A DNA stretch of 64,000 bases, taken from the NCBI RefSeq assembly GCF_001005825.1, contig NZ_LBHV01000007.1, positions 335,670 to 399,669 on the forward strand, given 5' to 3'. The notes beneath the pieces are model-generated. The model was not told the DNA's origin. It did no database searches and saw nothing but the letters and a program-made list of their open reading frames with translations. This DNA comes from Rhizobium sp. LC145. Lineage in GTDB: Bacteria > Pseudomonadota > Alphaproteobacteria > Rhizobiales > Rhizobiaceae. Each line of letters begins with the position of its first letter. Positions within the stretch are counted from its first letter, which is position 1. The translations under genes were made by a program, and so were the position numbers. Below, one piece after another: positions 58,048 through 64,000 of this stretch.

Positions 58048-59019
58048 TTAAAGCCAGCCTTTCCAGCGGAAGAAGAAGAAGGGGATGATCGCGGACATGA
58101 GCATCGCGAAAAGTGCGAGCGGATATCCGAAGTACCACTGAAGCTCCGGCATGAAACTGAAGTTCATGCCATAGATCGAAGCAACGAGCGTCGGCGGCAG
58201 GAAGACGACGGCCGCCACCGAGAATATCTTGATGATGGCGTTCTGCTCGACATTGATGAGGCCGAGCGAGGCGTCGAGCAGGAAGGAGATATTGGCGGCG
58301 ATGAAGGCCGCATGCTCGGAAAGCGTCTCCACGTCGTGAGCGACTGTCCTGCACAGGCTGCCGTCATGCTTGCTCTCCTCGATCCGCGGCACGTTGAGAA
58401 GAAAGGTGAGGAGGCGGGAAAGCGAGCCGAGGCTGTCACGCACCTTGCTGATCAGCCGGTGATGCTCCGAAATATCGGCAAGCTTGCCTTCGAGAAAACG
58501 CGGCGGACGCCGCTTGCCGCGATCGCGGAAGATTTCGTCGGAAAGCCTGTCGATGCGGATGACCGCATGTTCCAGCACTTCGGCGGTGCGATCGGCAATG
58601 GTTTCCAGGAGCCTCGCAAGCAGCGTCGTACCGTCGCGCATGTCATCCGGAAACCGCCCAAGCGCGGCGATGAAGAGGTGGAATGCCTTCGGCTCGGCAT
58701 AGCGGATGGTGATGAGGCGGCCGCCGGAAAGGATGAAGGCGACATCGGTGAGTTCCGGAATGTTGGTGTCCGCCTTCCAGACCAGCGAGGCGGTCATGAA
58801 AACGGAACCATTCTCGATGTAAAGCCGGCTCGAAGGCTCGATATCCTTCAGCTCGTCTCGCGTAGGAATCTGGATGCCGATCAGGCTCTCGACATAGGCA
58901 TCCTCTTCCTTGGTCGGGTGCACAAGGTCGATCCAGACTATGTCATCGGGAAGAGCGAGCAGCGATTCCGCCGGCGCAAGCGTCGTAAGGGAGCCATTGG
59001 CGCGATAGGCGTTGATCAA
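58048..59019 (-). CDS. corA: CorA magnesium transporter
   Basis: 323-residue CorA channel for Mg2+ (also Co2+, Ni2+). The two C-terminal helices flank YGMNF ([37 protein letters not shown]), the classical GMN motif with the MPEL loop. A TTG at 59019 is proposed as start because GGAG sits 7 bases upstream and the N-terminus [17 protein letters not shown] fits CorA; the frame is open upstream but not CorA-like. The leader has three hairpins. kup follows. Confidence 0.92.
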   Translation of the reverse strand: MINAYRANGSLTTLAPAESLLALPDDIVWIDLVHPTKEEDAYVESLIGIQIPTRDELKDIEPSSRLYIENGSVFMTASLVWKADTNIPELTDVAFILSGGRLITIRYAEPKAFHLFIAALGRFPDDMRDGTTLLARLLETIADRTAEVLEHAVIRIDRLSDEIFRDRGKRRPPRFLEGKLADISEHHRLISKVRDSLGSLSRLLTFLLNVPRIEESKHDGSLCRTVAHDVETLSEHAAFIAANISFLLDASLGLINVEQNAIIKIFSVAAVVFLPPTLVASIYGMNFSFMPELQWYFGYPLALFAMLMSAIIPFFFFRWKGWL

Positions 59020-59125
59020 ATCGTATCTCCGGCCGAAGATCGTCGGCCTCGAACGAAAAACCGGCGTTCCGGTTCCTTCATGGAAACGTCGACTTCGGCG
59101 GGAGGCGGCTATAAAGACAGCCGCC
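59020..59125 (-). promoter_or_regulatory. Structured leader of corA-kup
   Basis: On the minus strand three hairpins precede the ribosome-binding site. The first is GGCGGCT/AGCCGCC (59104-59125). The second is AACCGG-AACG-CCGGTT followed by TTTCG (59074-59056), which looks like a weak intrinsic terminator. The third is GGCCGA/TCGGCC (59048-59031), directly next to the GGAG at 59030-59027. No known Mg2+ riboswitch motif (M-box) was recognised, so the regulatory role is inferred. Confidence 0.45.
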
Positions 59126-59348
59126 GCCAAAATCAAGAGCCGCCTAAGGCAGGTCGTTTGCGGCGCAACATGACTCGGCAAGGCCAAAGGTTCAAGCCAC
59201 TCTTTCGGCGCGGGTGTTTCCGATACCGATCAATGGCTTGGGATGAATGCCGAACGAAGCCGCCCCGGACGAAAGTCGAAGACGCGTTTTCAGGCCCGCC
59301 CTCGAACTTTCATGCATCTTTATAGGAATGCGCTCTTTTCTTTATGCG
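59020..59348. other. 329-base region between corA and the mrp gene
   Basis: The part near corA holds the structured leader. From about 59126 to 59348, in the direction of the mrp 3' end, I see no gene, repeat or terminator. Confidence 0.6.
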
Positions 59349-60494
59349 CTATTCGAAAACGATTGCCGGCGCCGGTCTTGCCACCTGGCCCTCCAGCTCG
59401 CTCCAGACCTTGGCGGCGATTTCGCGATAGATCTTTGCCGAAACGCTCTCAGGATCGGAAGCGACAACGGGCGTTCCCGCGTCGGAACGCTCGCGGATGT
59501 CGATCGTGAGCGGCACCTCGCCGAGGAAAGGCACGCCGATCCGCTCGGCCTCGTTGCGGGCTCCGCCATGGCCGAAGATATCGTAGCGCTTGCCGGTATC
59601 GGGAGCGATGAAATAGCTCATGTTCTCGATGATGCCGAGCAGCGGCACCTCCACCTTGCGGAACATGTTGATGCCCTTGCGGGCATCGACGAGCGCCAGA
59701 TCCTGCGGCGTCGAGACGATCACGGCTCCCGCCAGCGGCACCTGCTGGGCCATGGTGAGCTGGGCGTCGCCGGTGCCGGGCGGCATATCGACCACCAGCA
59801 CATCGAGCTCGCCCCAGGCGACTTCACGCAGCATCTGCATCAGCGCCGACTGCACCATCGGCCCGCGCCAGATCATCGCGGTCTCCTCGTCCACGAGGAA
59901 ACCCATGGACATCGCCTTCAAGCCGTAATTTTCCATCGGCTTGATGAGGCGATTGCCGATCTGCTCCGGCCGGCCCGAAATCTTCAACAGCCGCGGCATG
60001 GACGGACCGTAGATATCCGCATCCAGTATGCCGACCCTGAGCCCGTTGGCCTTGAGGCCCAATGCGAGATTGACCGCGGTCGTGGACTTGCCGACGCCCC
60101 CCTTTCCGGAGGCGACCGCGATGATCGCGCCGACGCCCGGCACGCCGGCCTTCTCGCGAGCCTGCCCCTGCGGAGGATGGGGATGCGTCTGGGGCGGTGC
60201 CGGCTGCGGGCGGGCCTGAGCGGCGGCGGGTGCCGAACCCGCCTTGCGGTCGGCCGTCAGCGTCACCAGCGCGCCCTTGATCCCCGGTATCGCCGTCACG
60301 CTGCGCTCGGCGGCCATGCGCAGGGGCTCGAGTTCCTTGGCCCGGTCCGCCGGAACGGTGATGGAGAAATAGACCTTGCCATCGGAGATGAAGACGTCCG
60401 AGACCATGCCGAGCGAGACTATATCGCCCTCGAGGTCCGGACCGCGCACCTTGCGGAGCGTTTCCAAAACCTGTTCCTTCGTCACATCGGGCAT
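59349..60494 (-). CDS. apbC: Mrp/ApbC-type iron-sulphur cluster carrier ATPase
   Basis: 381-residue P-loop ATPase. An N-terminal MIP18/DUF59 domain (VTKEQVLETLRKVRGPDLEGDIVSLGMV) is followed by a Pro/Ala linker and the ATPase with a deviant Walker A (SGKGGVGKST, residues 129-138) and LDADIYGPSMPRLL. The family assembles and transfers Fe-S clusters. The C-X-X-C motif of Salmonella-type ApbC is not present: the segment reads NMSYFIAPDTGKRYDIFGHGG. The start is ATG 60494 (MPDVTKEQVL). Confidence 0.92.
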   Translation of the reverse strand: MPDVTKEQVLETLRKVRGPDLEGDIVSLGMVSDVFISDGKVYFSITVPADRAKELEPLRMAAERSVTAIPGIKGALVTLTADRKAGSAPAAAQARPQPAPPQTHPHPPQGQAREKAGVPGVGAIIAVASGKGGVGKSTTAVNLALGLKANGLRVGILDADIYGPSMPRLLKISGRPEQIGNRLIKPMENYGLKAMSMGFLVDEETAMIWRGPMVQSALMQMLREVAWGELDVLVVDMPPGTGDAQLTMAQQVPLAGAVIVSTPQDLALVDARKGINMFRKVEVPLLGIIENMSYFIAPDTGKRYDIFGHGGARNEAERIGVPFLGEVPLTIDIRERSDAGTPVVASDPESVSAKIYREIAAKVWSELEGQVARPAPAIVFE

Positions 60495-60824
60495 GTCTTC
60501 CAACTCCTCAAGCACCTTTGGGCCTATATAGGAGGTCGCCCGGACATGCAGCAAGACGATCGGAAGATATAAAGAGCCGCCGTCCGGCCGGCAGCCGGAT
60601 GGCGCCTAAATCGGACGGCGGTTTTCTTCGTCGCGCCTCTTGGGACGCTTGTCAGTCCCCTCTGGACCTGCTCCTAGAGAAGCACGAAACATGCCAGATG
60701 GGAAGATTCCGCGTAATTCCCCCCGTTTCAGCCGATCGAGGTAAAAGGTCATCCGCTCCGGCGAGCGGAATTGCCCCAAATTGAAATGATTATTTTCTGC
60801 CCATGTTCAAAAAGTGGGCAATGG
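60495..60824. other. 330-base region between mrp and the LuxR gene
   Basis: It contains a GC-rich hairpin (60577-60625) and otherwise no recognised gene. The promoter of mrp should lie at the left part (about 60500-60570); I found no clear consensus. Confidence 0.6.
60577..60625. terminator. Strong hairpin, candidate terminator in the mrp-luxR interval
   Basis: CCGCCGTCCG (60577-60586) and CGGACGGCGG (60612-60621) pair perfectly around a 25-base loop. On the plus strand it is followed by TTTTCTTC, and on the minus strand by CTCTTTATATC. It may end the luxR transcript (stop at 60825) or an unannotated plus-strand transcript. Confidence 0.6.
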
Positions 60825-61556
60825 CTATTTGATAAGGCCGATCCGCAGGGCCTTCGCAACCGCCTGGGTGCGGTTGACGGTATCGAGCTTTCTCGCCGCC
60901 CGATTGAGGTAATGGTTCACCGTATGCTCCGAGAGCCCGAGGATCTCCGCGATCTCCACGCTCGTCTTGCCTGCCGCCGTCCAGTTGAGGCAGTCGATCT
61001 CCCGATCCGTCAGCAGTTCGACTGCGCGGTTATCGACATTACGGATCTCCGACAGCCGGTTGAACACATGGATGGAGATGTAGCTCAATTCCATCATCTG
61101 CTGCGGAGAGAAGACCGGTCCCTCGCCCGCGATGGTTATGGCTCCGCGCCCGCCAGCGACATCGTGAACGGGAAAGCACGCGCCCCATCTCAGCCCGAAG
61201 CGCTCGAACAGGTTCTTCGAAACCGGGCTACCCCTCTCCTCGGCAATGGTGTCCGTATCCCAGATAAACGGCGCGGTCGTGCGACGCAGACGCCGGATGA
61301 CGGGGCTGGACTGGAGCAGGCCCGCACGGTCGAAAAGCGAAAGCAGCTCGCTCGGCCAATTGGTGATGATCGTATTGCCGGACAATTCCAGCGACGAAAA
61401 AGGGGGCAGATTGACGACCATGAAGGTGCGGGCCGCATAGGATTCCGTGATCCGCTTCATATAGCGAAAGACGTCGAACTGCGTCTTGAGACGGGTGATC
61501 TCTTCGAGATCGTCGTCTAATCTGGCAGCCTCACCAACTTTTTCAGTCTTGGACAT
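60825..61556 (-). CDS. Orphan LuxR-family regulator
   Basis: 243-residue protein with an autoinducer-binding-type N-terminal domain and a C-terminal LuxR/NarL helix-turn-helix (ELLTDREIDCLNWTAAGKTSVEIAEILGLSEHTVNHYLNRAARKL). Aligning the ligand pocket region NWPSELLSLFDRAGLLQSSPVI with TraR suggests that W57 is Leu, Y61 is Phe and D70 is Ser, while P71 and W85 are kept. No LuxI gene is present. This points to a solo regulator with changed ligand range. It is divergent from the SDR/lactonase operon, which it may control. ATG 61556 (MSKTEKVGEAARL) is the chosen start. Confidence 0.85.
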   Translation of the reverse strand: MSKTEKVGEAARLDDDLEEITRLKTQFDVFRYMKRITESYAARTFMVVNLPPFSSLELSGNTIITNWPSELLSLFDRAGLLQSSPVIRRLRRTTAPFIWDTDTIAEERGSPVSKNLFERFGLRWGACFPVHDVAGGRGAITIAGEGPVFSPQQMMELSYISIHVFNRLSEIRNVDNRAVELLTDREIDCLNWTAAGKTSVEIAEILGLSEHTVNHYLNRAARKLDTVNRTQAVAKALRIGLIK

Positions 61557-61917
61557 CGCCCGCTTTTCTTTGCTCTCGATCCACCGGAGGAATGGCCTAC
61601 CAGCCATTCGTTCATCTATCGAAGCCGGCCTTTCCTATCACGACAGGTCCATCGCGAACCACATTCGACCCCGACCTTGCATCAGTCCCGGCCGATCTCT
61701 CCCGCGGTACGCGTCCTACCTGCTTATTACTACTTCCGATTCGGAGGAATGCCTAATGCGATCGCCTGCATCAAATCATGATGATAGATGATCGGTTCTT
61801 TCATATCTTGCTTGCGCGGGACTAACCAGCCTTTCCCGGCGCGCCGCGCGCTTGTCTTCCGTCTTGCTCCCGCGCTAGAAGAAGCACCAGCGAAGAATTG
61901 CCGGGAGGAGAAGCAAT
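61557..61917. other. 361-base divergent promoter region between luxR and the SDR gene
   Basis: Both promoters must lie here. Near 61746 GGAGG precedes a short frame, ATG at 61759 encoding MRSPASNHDDR, which could be a leader peptide but has no other support. I found no clear inverted repeat typical of a lux box. Confidence 0.5.
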
Positions 61918-62688
61918 TTGACCGACCCAATCGTGCGGCATCCGGATCTTGCCGGCCGCGGCGTCCTGGTTACCGGCGGCGGCTCGGGTATCGGCGCGGC
62001 GCTGACGGAAGCCTTCGCGGACCAGGGCGCGAAAGTGGCCATCATCGATATCGCCGAGGATGAAAGCCGCGCACTCGCCTCCCGCCTCTCCGCCCGTTGC
62101 CAGCATCCGGTCGCCTATTTCAAGGCCGACCTGCGCAAGGTGGAGGAAACCCGCGCCGCGGTGGACGAGGCTGCGCGGACGATGGGCTCGCTTTCGGTTC
62201 TCGTCAACAATGCCGGCTGGGACGACCGCCATGACATCGACCGCGTCACCGAGGAATACTGGGACAACAACCAGGCGATAAACCTGAAGCAGATGTTCTT
62301 CGCCGCGCAGGCCGCGCTGCCGCATATGCGCGCCGCCGGCGGCGGTGCGATCGTCAACTTCTCGTCGATCTCCTACCTCCTGAACATGGGCGAAATGCCT
62401 TCCTACACCACCGCAAAAGCGGGCATCGTCGGGCTTACCAAGAGCCTGGCGGGAAGGCTGGGGCCGGAGAATATCCGCGTCAACGCCATCCTGCCAGGCA
62501 TGGTGCTGACCGAACGGCAGAAGCGCCTCTGGCAGTCGGAGGATGATATCGCCGCCATGATTGCCAGGCAGTGCCTGAAGCGCAGCCTGCTGCCGCAGGA
62601 TATCGCGACCCCCTGCCTCTTCCTCGCCTCGAACGCCTCCGCGGCCATCACGGCACAGACGCTGATCGTCGACGGGGGCGTTCTGTGA
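61918..62688 (+). CDS. SDR-family sugar dehydrogenase (candidate)
   Basis: 256-residue short-chain dehydrogenase. The cofactor motif is TGGGSGIG (residues 19-26), VNNAG is at 97-101, and the catalytic S150, Y163 and K167 are in NFSSISYLLNMGEMPSYTTAKAG. The start is a TTG at 61918 with GGGAGGAG upstream. The next gene encodes an SMP-30/gluconolactonase, so the pair would oxidise an aldose to a lactone and open it to an aldonate, as in oxidative galactose or arabinose catabolism. No kinase or aldolase lies in view, and the sugar is unknown. Confidence 0.87.
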   Translation: MTDPIVRHPDLAGRGVLVTGGGSGIGAALTEAFADQGAKVAIIDIAEDESRALASRLSARCQHPVAYFKADLRKVEETRAAVDEAARTMGSLSVLVNNAGWDDRHDIDRVTEEYWDNNQAINLKQMFFAAQAALPHMRAAGGGAIVNFSSISYLLNMGEMPSYTTAKAGIVGLTKSLAGRLGPENIRVNAILPGMVLTERQKRLWQSEDDIAAMIARQCLKRSLLPQDIATPCLFLASNASAAITAQTLIVDGGVL

Positions 62689-62725
62689 ACCATCTCCTGC
62701 CAACACACCGGGGAACCTGCCTCAC

Positions 62726-63613
62726 ATGACGCCAGTCCACACATTCGACGGAAAAATCCTCTCCTCCACGCTGTGCAACCTCGGTGAGGGACCGAGTTTT
62801 GATCCGGACACTGACACGTTGTGGTGGTTCGACATTCTCGGCAAGACGCTGCACGAACTCGATATCGCCTCGGGGGAGAAGCGCGCCCACGCCCTCCCCT
62901 TCATGGGAAGCGTGCTTGCCCGGATTGACTCCAGCAGACAGCTTATCGCATCGGACGAGGGATTGTTCATCCGCGACCGGGCGACCGGCGCACTTTCTCC
63001 CTATGTCCAGCTCGAGATCGACAAGCCCGGCAATCGTTCGAACGACGGCAGAACGCACCCTTCCGGCAGTCTCTGGATCGGCACCATGAGCAAGCGGTCC
63101 GAAACAGGCGCCGGCGCGATCTATCACGTCGCCGGCGGCGTGGTGACGAAACTCGTCGAGAACATCAGCATTCCGAATTCGATCTGCTTCTCGCCGGACG
63201 GGTCCATCGGCTATTATGTCGATACCCGCGTCAACCGGCTGATGTCCGTGCCGCTCAACCCCGCGACCGGCCTGCCGGTCGGCGAAGCGACGCTTCTTGT
63301 GGATACGAGCGGAGAGCCGGGCGGCATGGACGGTTCGGTCTGCGATCTGGACGGCCATATCTGGAACGCCCGCTGGGGCGCCGGCGCGGTCGATGAATAT
63401 GATACTTCCGGGCGCCGGCTTGCGCGACATCTGCTGCCGGCAAAGAACACGTCCTGCCCCGTCTTCGTTCTCGAGGGAGCCGGGCGGCTTGCAGTAACCT
63501 CCGCCTGGGAAGGACTAGACGAGGCCGGCCGGGCCGCCGATCCGCTCGCCGGGGCGCTCTTCGAACTGGATATCCCGATCCGCGGGGCCGCCGATCCGAC
63601 CTACCGGCTCTAG
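62726..63613 (+). CDS. SMP-30/gluconolactonase-type sugar lactonase
   Basis: 295-residue six-bladed beta-propeller lactonase. The metal-site residues are the Glu of LGEGPSFDPDTDTLWWFDI, Asn in RSNDGRTHPSGSLWIGTM and ISIPNSICFSPDG, and Asp in EPGGMDGSVCDLDGHIWNARW. It hydrolyses sugar lactones to acids. It starts 37 bases after the SDR gene on the same strand. The substrate presumably matches the SDR product. Confidence 0.9.
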   Translation: MTPVHTFDGKILSSTLCNLGEGPSFDPDTDTLWWFDILGKTLHELDIASGEKRAHALPFMGSVLARIDSSRQLIASDEGLFIRDRATGALSPYVQLEIDKPGNRSNDGRTHPSGSLWIGTMSKRSETGAGAIYHVAGGVVTKLVENISIPNSICFSPDGSIGYYVDTRVNRLMSVPLNPATGLPVGEATLLVDTSGEPGGMDGSVCDLDGHIWNARWGAGAVDEYDTSGRRLARHLLPAKNTSCPVFVLEGAGRLAVTSAWEGLDEAGRAADPLAGALFELDIPIRGAADPTYRL

Positions 63614-63684
63614 GAGCCGCTCGGTCAGGCATATAATTGGGCCGAAAAGAAAAAAGATATCCCAAACCACTGAAAACAAGAAAT

Positions 63685-63727
63685 GTTCCGCAAATTTCGC
63701 CTAAAAAATCGGCAATATTTGCGGAAC
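63685..63727. promoter_or_regulatory. Long inverted repeat upstream of the Pro/Ala-rich protein gene
   Basis: GTTCCGCAAAT (63685-63695) and ATTTGCGGAAC (63717-63727) are perfect 11-bp inverted arms separated by 21 bases, with an inner GCC/GGC pair. No T-run follows, so an operator or a structured leader is more likely than a terminator. Confidence 0.55.
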
Positions 63728-63842
63728 TAATCCGTCGAGGGATCATTTTCCTGTCGAACCGGCGCGGCTTGGAGTCTCCTGTCCGGAGGAACCGCGCGTT
63801 CACCGAAACCAACCGAAACATCGAGAGGAAGGTAGGTTCGAC

Positions 63843-64000
63843 ATGAAGAAGACCCTTAGCACAATGGCAGCCGCAGCCATCCTCACGGCCTCGACAGCCA
63901 TGGCACCGGCTTTCGCCCAGAACCCCGCTCCGTCTACGCCGGCACCGGCTCAGCCTTCGGCGCCTGCCGATCCTGCTCCTGCCCCGGCACCCGCCCCGGC
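63843..64000 (+). CDS. Secreted Pro/Ala-rich protein (3' end outside the window)
   Basis: The open frame begins ATG 63843 with GAGAGGAAGG upstream and runs off the right edge; 52 residues are visible. A signal peptide (MKKTLSTMAAAAILTASTAMA with the A-F-A-Q cut) is followed by a Pro/Ala-rich stretch. The mature domain is outside the window, so no family can be assigned. Confidence 0.75.
   Translation, partial: MKKTLSTMAAAAILTASTAMAPAFAQNPAPSTPAPAQPSAPADPAPAPAPAP

Noticed and set aside
56070..58088. 672-codon frame antisense to kup
   Set aside because: Kup is unmistakable on the minus strand; the antisense product is an Arg/Asp/His-rich shadow.

Overview
The window is a stretch of GC-rich chromosome from an alphaproteobacterium, most likely a member of the Rhizobiaceae (Rhizobium/Ensifer/Shinella-like). 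Support for this comes from two BA14K proteins, DUF1217 and DUF6101-type proteins, a split ATP synthase Fo operon with a b' subunit, separate glyQ and glyS, a dedicated short ModE-type regulator, and frequent TTG/GTG starts. Gene content is mostly housekeeping. I found no tRNA, rRNA, CRISPR array, prophage or insertion sequence. The species cannot be fixed from the sequence alone.

Layout. 1-8.1 kb: end of a pirin gene, dxs (isoprenoid precursor), a convergent yceI/cytochrome b561 pair, a chemoreceptor, and tlyA plus a TrmA/RumA-type RNA methyltransferase. 8.1-12 kb: an acyl-CoA dehydrogenase/enoyl-CoA hydratase operon with a palindromic operator, and a divergent CorA/ZntB-like transporter. 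12-16 kb: tandem BA14K genes, then a Rieske oxygenase/reductase pair (gbcA-gbcB type) preceded by a clear cobalamin riboswitch. 16-23 kb: an unrecognised gene, tsaC, a D-2-hydroxyacid dehydrogenase, a ModE-like regulator, a six-repeat DUF1217 protein and a DUF6101 protein. 23-32 kb: ubiA, cfa, tex, purD, a small secreted protein and a Cache chemoreceptor. 32-41 kb: the glycyl-tRNA synthetase locus (glyS ... glyQ), interrupted by DUF559, DUF2207, aroA and lemA, with a broken HigBA-like toxin-antitoxin pair on one side and an intact ParDE pair on the other. 41-48 kb: SppA-like peptidase, TrmN-type methyltransferase, ispB, a nucleotidyltransferase, a TPR protein and ispE. 48-54.7 kb: glycosyltransferase, PA0069-type radical SAM protein, rnhB, an AT-richer HAD gene, and the ATP synthase operon atpI-B-E-F'-F with a good promoter. 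54.8-64 kb: cell wall hydrolase, corA-kup, Mrp/ApbC, an orphan LuxR regulator, an SDR dehydrogenase/SMP-30 lactonase operon, and the start of a Pro/Ala-rich secreted protein.

Themes. Isoprenoid and quinone supply recurs (dxs, ispE, ispB, ubiA, and possibly the YceI polyisoprenoid-binding protein). The most interesting regulatory object is the B12 riboswitch placed before an oxygen-dependent betaine-type demethylase. It suggests a B12-independent substitute enzyme used when cobalamin is short. The glyQ-glyS interval looks like a small accessory hotspot. The corA leader carries several hairpins that could sense or attenuate.
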